48,875 nucleotides of DNA from the NCBI GenBank assembly GCA_020832005.1, contig JAFIFN010000010.1:1-48875 (forward strand). Reading direction: 5' to 3'. Below, one piece after another: positions 15,762-24,068 of this stretch. The notes under the pieces are model-generated. The model was not told the origin of the DNA and ran no database searches. It was given only the letters and a program-made list of their open reading frames with translations. Position 1 is the stretch's first letter. The number at the start of each line of letters is the position of its first letter. The stretch is from Gammaproteobacteria bacterium (GTDB lineage: Bacteria > Pseudomonadota > Gammaproteobacteria > Steroidobacterales > PWYM01). Position numbers and translations under genes: made by a program.

Positions 15762-17144
15762 TTACGCACTGGCAGCAGAACCCACCGGCGGCAGTGCCGT
15801 GTCGCGCTGCGGCTCGACGCTGACCGGTCGACTCGCGGATGCCGCAAAGCCGGTGACGCTGATGCGATAGAGAATGTAGCCTGCCACCAGCAACCCGACC
15901 GCCTCGATCGAGAAGATGCCCAGGTATGCGACTTTCGGGGCTACCAGGCCGCTGCCGATCAGCGCCGTGTGTAGCGCGCCGCTGGCCACCGAGGAGATGC
16001 CCATGCCGAAGGCCTGCGCCACACCCCAAAGGCCCATGTAAAGGCCCGTCGCGCCTTCCACGGTCATCTCCATCATCAGGGACAGTGCGCCGACATTGAA
16101 GATGCCGGTAAAGAAGCCGAGGATGAACAGGGTCGGTGTCAGCAGCTGCCCCTGCTGGAATACAGCAACCAGTCCGAGGGCCGCAAAACCTGCCGCGGTG
16201 CCCGCGCAACCGAACATCGCGAGTTTCTTGCGCGAGGGTTTGAAGACGAGACTCAGCAAGGCCGTCACCAGCATGCCCAGCAAGATGCCGCTGCCCCAGA
16301 TGGGTTGAAAGCGTGTCGTCTCTGTGATGCTCAGCGCAAAGACTTCGGCGCCGAAGACCTCGATGATGTTTTCCTGCAGGAAGATCGAGAAAATCGCGAT
16401 CATGATGAAGGCGAAGAAACCACGCGTCTGCGGATTGCGCCGCAGCAGCTTCACGGCCGAGGACAGCGGATTGCCTGGCGGCGCCAGCGCGCGGGCCTTG
16501 ACCCGTGCAGTCTCAAGTTCATCAGGACTCAGCCGCTTCTCCACGCCAAGCACGCCGATCACCGTGAAGCCGATGACCACGAAGGGCGTCAGGTTGTAGA
16601 GGCCCTGCATCGCCTCGGGCGTGAACTCCGGGCGCATCGCATTCATCACAACGGCGGCGATGATGGTGCTGAGAATCATGACCACCCAGATGACCGCGAT
16701 AATCGCGCCTCGAGTCTCTTTCTTCGTGACCTCGGCGATCAGCGAGTGATAGGAGTCCGCGATCACGGCCATCGACAGTCCGAACAGCGTGAACAACACA
16801 ATGGCGGCCAGCAGGCCGCCCATCGAGCCCGCGCCCATGGACAGGGTCACCGTTGGCAGCACCAGGAACAGCAGACTGGCAACTGTGCTGCCGGCAATCA
16901 GGTAGGGGGTCCGGCGATAGCCGAAAATCGGTTTGCAGTCAGCCAGGCGACCGATCACAACCTGGAAGGGGGCCACGAAATAGTGGATGGAGAGCAGCGT
17001 CGTGACCACGATGGCGGCGATGCCGAGTTCGAAGATGGCGACGCGGTTGAAGTCGATGGTCAGCAGGGCAAACATCCAGCCGACACCGACTTTCGGCAGC
17101 GCTATACGCAAGGTCCACAAAAACGCCCTGACGGCCTGCCACAT
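15762..17144 (-). CDS. BCD-family (PucC/Bch2-like) pigment-protein assembly transporter
   Basis: A 460-residue protein with about 12 membrane helices. Typical blocks are LRIALPKVGVGWMFALLTIDFNRVAI, APFQVVIGRLADCKPIFGYRRTPY and FLQENIIEVFGAEVFAL, all of the bacteriochlorophyll delivery family (PucC, LhaA, Bch2/ORF428). It is a paralogue of LhaA (4274-5707). Without a puc operon or the usual bchG-bch2-bchP order, PucC and Bch2 cannot be told apart, so no symbol is given. ATG 17144 has GGGAGAAG upstream; longer frames start in the promoter and are rejected. A perfect PpsR site lies 23 bases upstream. Confidence 0.87.
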   Translation of the reverse strand: MWQAVRAFLWTLRIALPKVGVGWMFALLTIDFNRVAIFELGIAAIVVTTLLSIHYFVAPFQVVIGRLADCKPIFGYRRTPYLIAGSTVASLLFLVLPTVTLSMGAGSMGGLLAAIVLFTLFGLSMAVIADSYHSLIAEVTKKETRGAIIAVIWVVMILSTIIAAVVMNAMRPEFTPEAMQGLYNLTPFVVIGFTVIGVLGVEKRLSPDELETARVKARALAPPGNPLSSAVKLLRRNPQTRGFFAFIMIAIFSIFLQENIIEVFGAEVFALSITETTRFQPIWGSGILLGMLVTALLSLVFKPSRKKLAMFGCAGTAAGFAALGLVAVFQQGQLLTPTLFILGFFTGIFNVGALSLMMEMTVEGATGLYMGLWGVAQAFGMGISSVASGALHTALIGSGLVAPKVAYLGIFSIEAVGLLVAGYILYRISVTGFAASASRPVSVEPQRDTALPPVGSAASA

Positions 17145-17166
17145 GGATGTCTTCTCCCAGGATCGA

Positions 17167-17184
17167 TGTAAACTTAATATTACA
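17167..17184 (-). promoter_or_regulatory. Perfect PpsR/CrtJ operator in the transporter-methyltransferase-bchO promoter
   Basis: TGTAAACTTAATATTACA matches TGT-N12-ACA exactly and lies in an AT-rich island within GC-rich DNA. On the minus strand TTGCAA, 17 bases, then TATTAA form a plausible promoter whose -10 lies within the operator, as expected for repression. It could also affect the divergent HiPIP gene, whose start is 190 bases away. Confidence 0.7.
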
Positions 17185-17296
17185 CTATTAAGAGTATTGC
17201 AAGCTTGACACACGTTGGGGGTCCGAGGAGCGGTCGATGCATGTGCCGAATGTGCTAGCTTGGACAGGTGGAAAGTGTGAATCAGTCGCGCGCGGC

Positions 17297-17313
17297 GCGG
17301 TCCTGCAGACCGC
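17297..17313. repeat. Inverted repeat upstream of the HiPIP gene
   Basis: GCGGTC-CTGCA-GACCGC is a perfect 6-bp inverted repeat with a 5-base centre, about 60 bases before the HiPIP ATG. It may be an operator or a leader hairpin. No clear promoter hexamers are seen for this gene. Confidence 0.3.
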
Positions 17314-17371
17314 ACGCTAACGTCTTGGGTCCGCGCCGATTCCGGCCCTGGTAGATCTACGGTATGTATCC

Positions 17372-17704
17372 ATGAAGACACGACGCGAGTTTTTGCGCAC
17401 AGCGGCGCTGGGCGCCGTCATCCTGCCGATCGGCCCGCGCGCACTGGCCGGAGTCGAAGTGCCCGCTGAGGAGCTGCCACGCCTTCGTCCAGAGAGTCCC
17501 CAGGCGGTCGATGTGGGCTATGTCCAGGATGCCCGCAGGGCAGATGTGGCGCGTGGCTATCGATCCGGCCAGGCCTGCGCCAATTGCAACCTGGTGGCCG
17601 GTAACCCCAAGGCCGAATGGCGCAGCTGCGCCATGTTCCCAGGCCACGCGGTCGCCGCCACGGGCTGGTGTGGTCATTACGAGCCGGGGTCTGGTCCCAG
17701 GTAG
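17372..17704 (+). CDS. High-potential iron-sulfur protein (HiPIP), Tat-exported
   Basis: A 110-residue precursor. A Tat signal (TRREFLRT, then a hydrophobic stretch to ALAG) leads to export as a folded protein. The mature part has four Cys at 69, 72, 86 and 100 (C-x2-C-x13-C-x13-C) with QACANCNL and the ending GWCGHYEP, the [4Fe-4S] pattern of HiPIPs. In many purple gammaproteobacteria HiPIP carries electrons from cytochrome bc1 to the reaction centre in place of cytochrome c2. Its position beside photosynthesis genes supports that. The ribosome site is weak. It is convergent with the MFS gene 34 bases away. Confidence 0.9.
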   Translation: MKTRREFLRTAALGAVILPIGPRALAGVEVPAEELPRLRPESPQAVDVGYVQDARRADVARGYRSGQACANCNLVAGNPKAEWRSCAMFPGHAVAATGWCGHYEPGSGPR

Positions 17705-17738
17705 AGCGCCGAAGCCGACCGCCGACGCGGCGGCCAGA

Positions 17739-19073
17739 TCAGCGGGAACTGCTGCCGACCGCGACGATTGCGGGATCCGCAGGCTTGCCGTTGCTGTATT
17801 GCCTGAAATCCAGTGGCCGCACGAACCACATGTTGATGGCGCCGACCAGCGCCATCAATGCCACGATCCCAAACGGCACCAGGTAGGCACCGGTGTAATC
17901 TTTCAGCATGCCGATGCCGGCAATGCCCAGCACGGCACCCATGGTGTCGATGAAGATCACGAACCCAAGGATCTTGCCCAGTTCGCGCTGACCGAAGCTG
18001 GCCACACAGACCAGCTGGATCATCGTGAACGCCCCGCCGAAACCCAGTCCGTAGACCAGTGTGAACAAGGCCAGCTGGGGCACGCTGGTGGTCAGCGCTA
18101 TGCCACCGGCCGGCAGTTCGAACAGCAGCAGGCAGCCGGCCAGCAGCACCAGGCTTGCGATGATCATGACCTGCTGTGGCGGGCGATGATCCGCCAGCCA
18201 GCCGAACAGGAACTTGCCCAGCACCGAGAATCCCAGTACCAGCGAATACAGCAAGGTCGCCTGGCGGATCGGCAGGCCTGCTTCCTGTTCGAGGAAAATC
18301 GTGATCTGACTGTTGACCGAGGAGATCGAGAACCACAGGCAGAAGGATCCGAACGCAAGCGCCCAAAGCGTGGTGGTGCGCATGGCCTGGCGCAGCGTCG
18401 CACCGGGCAGGGCCTCGGGGTCCTCGTGGCCGATCGGCACATGATCCAGCCCGTCTGGAAACTGACCGACGTCGGCGGGTTTTTCCTTGACGAACAGCAG
18501 CACGGCGGGCACCGGCAACAGCCAGATCAGCGCGGCAGCCAGGCCAAAACCCCAGCGCCAGCCGTAGTCGGGGCTGGCCACCAGTCCCGAGATCATGTTC
18601 GGCAGCAGGAAGCCGGCCAGGCTGGAACCGGCGACCAGCACGCCCACGACCATGCCGCGCTTGAGGTTGAACCAGTTCGACAGCAACACGACGTTGATCA
18701 TCAGGCCGGCAGTGACCATGGTCACGCCAAAGCCCATGTGCAGCACGTACAGCTGCCAAAGCGCAGTGGTGAACGGATACAGCGAAGCGGTGATGGCCAG
18801 CAGTACGATGCCGAACTTCAGCACCCGGACGGCCCCGAAGCGGTCGATCAGCAGACCCGCGAGTGGCGCACTCAGGCCCCCGACCATGAACGTCAGCGCC
18901 CCTGCCAGGCTCACCTGGCTGACGCTTAAGCCAAAGTCCTCCATCAGGCGCGGAAACAGGTTCTGCGGCAGGTAGTAGGCCACGCCGTTGGTGAAGAAGT
19001 ACGACAGCGTGGCGCCGCCGGAGACGATCCAGCCGTAGAAGAAGCCCTGGCCCGAGCGCTTGGCCTGCGGCAT
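17739..19073 (-). CDS. MFS transporter, oxalate/formate antiporter (OFA)-like
   Basis: A 444-residue protein with 12 membrane helices. YGWIVSGGATLSYFFTNGV at the start, the loop PLAGLLIDRFGAVRVL, and WFNLKRGMVVGVLVAGSSLAG are typical of the OFA/monocarboxylate branch of the MFS. Such carriers move small carboxylates. It is the last of three minus-strand genes, eight bases after the small coiled-coil gene. The substrate is not predictable; a carboxylate linked to the nearby catabolic genes is an inference. Confidence 0.78.
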   Translation of the reverse strand: MPQAKRSGQGFFYGWIVSGGATLSYFFTNGVAYYLPQNLFPRLMEDFGLSVSQVSLAGALTFMVGGLSAPLAGLLIDRFGAVRVLKFGIVLLAITASLYPFTTALWQLYVLHMGFGVTMVTAGLMINVVLLSNWFNLKRGMVVGVLVAGSSLAGFLLPNMISGLVASPDYGWRWGFGLAAALIWLLPVPAVLLFVKEKPADVGQFPDGLDHVPIGHEDPEALPGATLRQAMRTTTLWALAFGSFCLWFSISSVNSQITIFLEQEAGLPIRQATLLYSLVLGFSVLGKFLFGWLADHRPPQQVMIIASLVLLAGCLLLFELPAGGIALTTSVPQLALFTLVYGLGFGGAFTMIQLVCVASFGQRELGKILGFVIFIDTMGAVLGIAGIGMLKDYTGAYLVPFGIVALMALVGAINMWFVRPLDFRQYSNGKPADPAIVAVGSSSR

Positions 19074-19081
19074 CGGGAAGA

Positions 19082-19435
19082 TCAGTTCTTCGCGATATCG
19101 TCGAGCGTCTGTGCGTAGCGTTCGCCGGTGTCCTGTTCCTTGAGCTCCGAGATGTCCTTGCGCAGCAGGTAGAACATCCGGTCCATGAAGTCCTGGCGGC
19201 GCTGTTCACGCTCTGCCAGCGCTTCCTGGTCGAGTTCGAACATGTCGATCTCGCGCTGGAGAATCAGGTTTTTCTCATCGGCGATGCGCTCGATGGTGTC
19301 GAGTCGGTCGCGGGTCACGCACAGCTCGCTGGCCAGCACCATAACCATCGACATCAGCGTGTCGTTGGCGGGATCGTTGTAGAACTGCGGGCGCTTGCCG
19401 CGCGCATCGCGACGGACTTTAACCTGCGCACTCAT
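19082..19435 (-). CDS. Small coiled-coil protein, unknown function
   Basis: A 117-residue, highly charged protein. From about residue 25 on it is predicted to be almost all helix, with heptad-like Leu/Ile/Met spacing (LASELCVTRDRLDTIERIADEKN) and many Glu and Arg. I do not know the family. Its ATG overlaps the stop of the methyltransferase gene by four bases (ATGA) and it ends eight bases before the MFS gene, so tight coupling with both is likely. It might form a complex with the methyltransferase. Confidence 0.65.
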   Translation of the reverse strand: MSAQVKVRRDARGKRPQFYNDPANDTLMSMVMVLASELCVTRDRLDTIERIADEKNLILQREIDMFELDQEALAEREQRRQDFMDRMFYLLRKDISELKEQDTGERYAQTLDDIAKN

Positions 19436-20664
19436 TGCTTCACCTCCGGCTTGCGCCCGATCAGTACTTCCCAGCCCCCGCCAGGGGCGAACTCACCGCT
19501 CTTGAACTCCTTGGACTCGGTGTCCATTGCGGCCTCGGCGTTGCCGGCCTGGGCGGCGGCTGCCAGCTCCATGATCGCCATGGGCGCGGTGTCAAAGAAG
19601 ACCTCGTCGCGACGAAAACCTGCCTTCTCGGCCAACTCGATCTGGTCGGCCTCGCGCATCGCGCCCCAGAAGGGCTCGTTGTTGTAGTAGGTCTCGAGAT
19701 CCAGGATGAACTGCGAGAAGGTGTCCATCTTCGTGAACGGCGGCAGATCGGCATGGATCATGTAACCACCCGGCTTGAGCAGGCGGTAGCACTCCTTGAA
19801 GATGCGCGGCATGGCCTTGCCCGAGGTTTCGTGCAGCAGGATGTGGCTGACGATCAGATCGAAACTTTCATCTTCAAATTCCGTCTTTTCGGCATTGCCC
19901 AGCACGAAATTCACCTCGTGCCCAAGGCCCTTGGCTCGTGCATGCGCGTAGCGCACCAACGGTGCACCGATGTCCAGGCCATAGACTTCCGCGTCGGGAA
20001 ACCGCTCCTTGTAGGGCACGGTGGAATGGCCGACCGAGCAGCCCATGTCGAGGATCCGCTTGGGCTTGAAATCGGGCAGGTTGCGCTGCAGGTAGTTGCA
20101 CACCGAGCGGCCCATATCATCATTGTAGGGTCCGACGAAGCCCATGGCATAGAGATACACGCCACGGTCGTAGAGCGCCGCCACGGCCACATCATCCTCG
20201 GTGAACTCGTCGGCGTAGCCCCCGGGCATGCAGTGGATATCCAGTGCCGTGGCATAGCGTGGCGGCTTGAACGCAGGATCAATCTTCAGTGTGGCCTTGG
20301 ACTTCGCCGACAGCGCGCGTGCGGTATCGATCAGCTCGGGCAGCTGGCGCTCGATGGAGGTCGTCACCGACTCCCAGATCAGTTCCTGGGCGACACGGTT
20401 GATACAGTTGTAATGCTGGAAGTACAGATCGCGTTCCATCGCCTTGCGGATATCGCGGCGATTCTCCGGGGCGCGCCCTTCGGTCTTCTCGAAAGCCTTC
20501 GCGGCACGTGTCTGATAGACCGTCTGCAGACCCGGCAGGATCTTCTGCTGGATGCAGTTTTTCAGGCTCTTGGAAAACTCCTGCCGCGAACGTTCATCGT
20601 GATTGGTCTTCGGCAGCACCGGATGATCGATCTGCTGAAAAGTATTGAGCATGACACCGGCCAT
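19432..20664 (-). CDS. SAM-dependent methyltransferase with an N-terminal helical domain
   Basis: A 410-residue protein. ATG 20664 has GGAGGA well placed upstream. Residues 1-190 form a mostly helical region of unknown role. Residues about 200-330 hold a class I methyltransferase domain: motif I RILDMGCSVGHSTVPY, strand-2 acid in YGLDIGAPLVRYAH, LGNAEKTEFEDESFDLI and SHILLHETS, then LKPGGYMIHADLPPF. It is the first gene of a three-gene unit with a coiled-coil protein and an MFS carrier. The substrate is unknown; a small molecule moved by the carrier is one possibility. Confidence 0.8.
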   Translation of the reverse strand: MAGVMLNTFQQIDHPVLPKTNHDERSRQEFSKSLKNCIQQKILPGLQTVYQTRAAKAFEKTEGRAPENRRDIRKAMERDLYFQHYNCINRVAQELIWESVTTSIERQLPELIDTARALSAKSKATLKIDPAFKPPRYATALDIHCMPGGYADEFTEDDVAVAALYDRGVYLYAMGFVGPYNDDMGRSVCNYLQRNLPDFKPKRILDMGCSVGHSTVPYKERFPDAEVYGLDIGAPLVRYAHARAKGLGHEVNFVLGNAEKTEFEDESFDLIVSHILLHETSGKAMPRIFKECYRLLKPGGYMIHADLPPFTKMDTFSQFILDLETYYNNEPFWGAMREADQIELAEKAGFRRDEVFFDTAPMAIMELAAAAQAGNAEAAMDTESKEFKSGEFAPGGGWEVLIGRKPEVKQ

Positions 20665-20797
20665 GGGGAGTCCTCCGTAGAAAGTCAGGTCAGTCGGACG
20701 TAAATCACCCGACAATGGAAAAGTAAGTTAGCACGACACCCCGGGCGGGGTGGCGGGCTGCCTGCCGCCAGTGTCCGACTGGTGGATGAGGCCGCGA

Positions 20798-22159
20798 TCA
20801 ATTGCGCCCCCAACGCCAAAGCAGGGCTGCACCGGCCACATTCAGCAGCCCGGGCACGATACCGAAACTCAGCACGATGCCGGTCAGGGCCAGTGGCGAT
20901 TGCTCCAGGCCGGCCACGGCCCGCTGCGAGTCGAAGCCGAATGCCGAGAGCAGCACACCGACCAGCAGCGTGCCGCCCAATGCGAAGGCGACCTTGTCGG
21001 CCGCGATCCACGCCGCTGAGTACAGGCCGGCATGACGTGCATCGTCTGCGGCGATGTCCGAGAGCATCGAGAAGCCGAGCATCGCCCAGCCGGAGTTGCC
21101 CACGGCGCCCAGGAACACGAGGAAGTAGATGAAATACAGGTGCGCCCCGGCCGACAGCGACCACAGCGAGTAGCACACGGCATAGATCAGTGTGGCGACG
21201 ATGTAGGTGGGGCGCTTGCCGAAATGTCTGGACACCGCCACCCACATCGGCTGGGCCACGACGATACCGGCGCAGGCCAGCAGCACCACCACGCCGACCA
21301 GGTTGAACGCATCGGCGCGACCCATGTTGTAGATCAGGAAGTACAGCAGCGAGGCGTAGGCCATGCCGGCCCCGGTCAGCTGCAGCAACGTGGCACTCAG
21401 CAGCACGGAGAAGCGTGGCTTGGACAGCAGCATCATTGCCTCGCGGAAGGTCAACGTGATGCGCGGGGCCGTGCTTGTGACAAAGCCGCTCTGCCGTCCG
21501 GCCCGATGGGCGCCGAAGAACGCGACCAAGAGGGCGAGCGGACAGATGACGGCGAGCACCAGCGCCATGGTTTCGTAGGCATCCTGGCCACCCCCGCGGT
21601 ACTCGATGATGGCAGGTGCCAGCGCCCCGGCGGTCAGGATCCCAACCGCCGAGAACACCAGCCGCCAGGCCATGATGACCGTGCGTTGCTGCGGGTCGGA
21701 AGACATCTCGCCGGCGATGGCGAGGTAGGGCACAGAGAAGCTCGCGAACACCAGCATGTAAAAGGTGAACACCATGACGATCCACGCGACCTGGATCGTG
21801 CTCGAGGCGTCGGGCACATGGAACAGCAGCAGCATGGCCACAGGTGCGCCCACGGCACCGCCAAGCAGCCACCAGCGCCGGCGTACGCGTTTCTGCCAGC
21901 GATCGGAGAGCACGCCCACCAGCATGTCGCCGCACACGCCGCACAGCAGCTTTGGTACGAAGATCGTAGCGCCGGCGATGAACGGCTCGATGCCCAGCAC
22001 CGAGGTCATGAAGAACAGCAGCAGCAGCGAGGGCAGATCGCGGAACACCTGTCCGGCAATCTGGCCGACGCCATAGCCGACCTGAGAGATCAGATCTACT
22101 GAAGGGCGGCTGGCGGCGGGTGTGTCCACCGGGGGTACTGCCTGGGCGGGGTCCGACAT
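20798..22159 (-). CDS. GPH-family (melibiose-type) MFS transporter
   Basis: A 453-residue protein with about 12 membrane segments of the glycoside-pentoside-hexuronide:cation symporter family. The start LISQVGYGVGQIAGQVFRDL, the loop LVGVLSDRWQKRVRRRWWLL and AWRLVFSAVGILTAG support this. Family members move sugars and also other solutes, so the substrate is open. It lies upstream of the methyltransferase unit (133 bases between) and is divergent from the tandem hydrolase gene. The 198 bases between them (22160-22357) must hold both promoters, but I see no clear hexamers. Confidence 0.78.
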   Translation of the reverse strand: MSDPAQAVPPVDTPAASRPSVDLISQVGYGVGQIAGQVFRDLPSLLLLFFMTSVLGIEPFIAGATIFVPKLLCGVCGDMLVGVLSDRWQKRVRRRWWLLGGAVGAPVAMLLLFHVPDASSTIQVAWIVMVFTFYMLVFASFSVPYLAIAGEMSSDPQQRTVIMAWRLVFSAVGILTAGALAPAIIEYRGGGQDAYETMALVLAVICPLALLVAFFGAHRAGRQSGFVTSTAPRITLTFREAMMLLSKPRFSVLLSATLLQLTGAGMAYASLLYFLIYNMGRADAFNLVGVVVLLACAGIVVAQPMWVAVSRHFGKRPTYIVATLIYAVCYSLWSLSAGAHLYFIYFLVFLGAVGNSGWAMLGFSMLSDIAADDARHAGLYSAAWIAADKVAFALGGTLLVGVLLSAFGFDSQRAVAGLEQSPLALTGIVLSFGIVPGLLNVAGAALLWRWGRN

Positions 22160-22357
22160 CGATGTCCTTGCGCGAAATCAGGTTTCAGGGCCGACCCACC
22201 GTGTCCGGCCCGGCGGTATGATGACCGAGCCGGGCGCGCAGGAGCATGTCACGACAGGATGGGTTTAGCCGCCCGGGGCCACGGCGCTGACCGCAAGGCG
22301 GATATCCCTTGCCGAGTCTGACTGTGCGCCGTCGAGTTCTGGAACACTCCGAAGCCC

Positions 22358-24016
22358 ATGTACCTGCAGCCAGAACCTGCTTCAATCCGGCGCCACTTCG
22401 CCACCGTGAAGGGGCGTCAGGTGCATTATCGTCGTGCCGGCAGCGGGCCGCCACTGGTGGTGCTGCACCAGAGTCCGACCTCCTCGGCAGAGATGGCCAG
22501 CCACATCGCGGCATTCTCGCGGCATTTTACGGTCATCGCACCGGATACGCCCGGCTACGGACTCTCCGACCCGCTGCCCCTGGCGCAGCCGGAGATGCAC
22601 GACTACGCCGATGCCCTGGCCGAACTGCTCGATGTCCTGCAGATCGATGCCTGCGGGATCTATGGCACCCACACCGGCGCCATGATTGCCGCGGAATTTG
22701 CGAGACGCCATCCCGGGCGTGTCAGTACCGCCGTGCTCGATGGCTACGTTGTGCTCAGCGACGCTGAGCGCAGCGCGCTGCTGGCGAACTACTTTATTGA
22801 CGTTGCGCCGCGCCGCGACGGCGGACACCTGGCCTGGTACTGGAGCCGGATCCGTGACCAGGTGCTGTTCTTCCCCTGGTATGACCAGCGCCGTGAGGCC
22901 CGCATGCGCTTCGATGTGCCGCCTGCCGAGGCGCTGCAGCCCTATGTGCTGGACCTGCTGCGTGCCGATCGGATGGGGACACCGGCTTACGCGGCAGCCT
23001 TCCGCTATCCGGCCAGCAAGCGCATTACCGAGTTCACCGCGGCCACCTGGTTGCTGAACTATGCGCAGGATGCGATCGCCGATCATCCCGAACGTCTCGA
23101 GCACCTGCCCGACTGCGTGCACAGGGAGCTGCTGGCCGACCCCGATGCGCTGATGGCGCGTGCGATCGAGCTGTTTACCGATGCGGCGCAAGGACTGCTC
23201 GAGCCACCGCCGGCGCCGGCCTCGCCACCCGCGGTCAACGCCGTCGATTACATCGATACGCCGCTGGGACCGATCTTGGTTCGCCGGCAGGGTGCGTCGG
23301 ACGCAGCGCCGATGATCTTGCTGCACGCGCCAGGCATGTCTTCGCGCGAATGGCAGGCCTTGCCTGCCGGATTCACCGCCGCTGCGAGTCTGCTTGCGGC
23401 CGATCTTCCCGGCCACGGCGAGTCGCCGGCCGCGATGCCTGAGGATGCCGGCGTGTTGCTCGATGCGCTCGAAGCCGTTGTCGACGCGGCAGGCCCGGAT
23501 GCCCGGGTGCTGGCCCTGAACGAATCGGCCTGGCTGGCGCTGGCCTTGCGCGCCAGGAGACCGTCGCTTGCGGTCATTCTGGTGGATATGCCGATGCCGC
23601 GCGACGAAGCTCAGCCCCTGCGGCTGGCACCTGATCTCGCGCCGTGTGACCATGGCGGACACCTGCTGGCTGCCTGGCAATGCGTGCGCGACGCCGAGCT
23701 GTTTCGTCCGTGGCACCGGCCGTGGCTGGCGCACGCGCTTGAGCATGATTTCGAACTTGAACCGGTGCGAATACACGCGCGTACCTTAGAGTTGCTCAAG
23801 GCGGCACCCACGCTGTCCGCCTGGACTTCGCTTCTTGGAGGGCTCGATGTACAGGCGCTTCTGAGCGTCGAAGGCACGCCACCGCTCATCGTCGCACGCC
23901 TTGGCCGCGGCGCCGAAGACGATGCGGACCATGCGGCGACACTGGCCGGTGGCTCAGCCTTGCGCTGGCCTGCCGCTCTGGCAGACTGGCATGCCGGTCT
24001 GCTGGCACGACCCTAG
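22358..24016 (+). CDS. Tandem alpha/beta hydrolase fusion with unusual nucleophile elbows
   Basis: A 552-residue protein made of two alpha/beta-hydrolase-like halves. Half 1 (about 10-280) has HYRRAGSGPPLVVLHQSP and DTPGYGLSDP, but its elbow is GTHTG, placing His105 where Ser is expected. Half 2 (about 300-550) has LLHAPGMSSREWQ and DLPGHGESP, with a degenerate elbow NESAW (Ser390). Half 1 resembles the hydrolase at 29128-29934, which also carries G-x-H-T-G. No signal peptide is present. The gene begins a plus-strand catabolic run, 52 bases before the FAD oxidase. Whether either half is catalytic is unclear. Confidence 0.72.
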   Translation: MYLQPEPASIRRHFATVKGRQVHYRRAGSGPPLVVLHQSPTSSAEMASHIAAFSRHFTVIAPDTPGYGLSDPLPLAQPEMHDYADALAELLDVLQIDACGIYGTHTGAMIAAEFARRHPGRVSTAVLDGYVVLSDAERSALLANYFIDVAPRRDGGHLAWYWSRIRDQVLFFPWYDQRREARMRFDVPPAEALQPYVLDLLRADRMGTPAYAAAFRYPASKRITEFTAATWLLNYAQDAIADHPERLEHLPDCVHRELLADPDALMARAIELFTDAAQGLLEPPPAPASPPAVNAVDYIDTPLGPILVRRQGASDAAPMILLHAPGMSSREWQALPAGFTAAASLLAADLPGHGESPAAMPEDAGVLLDALEAVVDAAGPDARVLALNESAWLALALRARRPSLAVILVDMPMPRDEAQPLRLAPDLAPCDHGGHLLAAWQCVRDAELFRPWHRPWLAHALEHDFELEPVRIHARTLELLKAAPTLSAWTSLLGGLDVQALLSVEGTPPLIVARLGRGAEDDADHAATLAGGSALRWPAALADWHAGLLARP

Positions 24017-24068
24017 ACACGACACGACCCTGGATTCTGAACCCGGCGCACACGGAGGCGCACGCCCC

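Noticed and set aside
17251-17266. TGT-N10-ACA upstream of the HiPIP gene
   Set aside because: The spacing is 10, not 12, so it does not fit the PpsR consensus; likely chance.
16924-17381. N-terminal extension of the BCD-family transporter to 17381
   Set aside because: The extension would include the promoter and PpsR operator; ATG 17144 has a good ribosome site and gives the family N-terminus.
17719-17733. CCGCC-GACGC-GGCGG hairpin between the HiPIP and MFS genes
   Set aside because: Only a 5-bp stem and no T-run; too weak to call a terminator.
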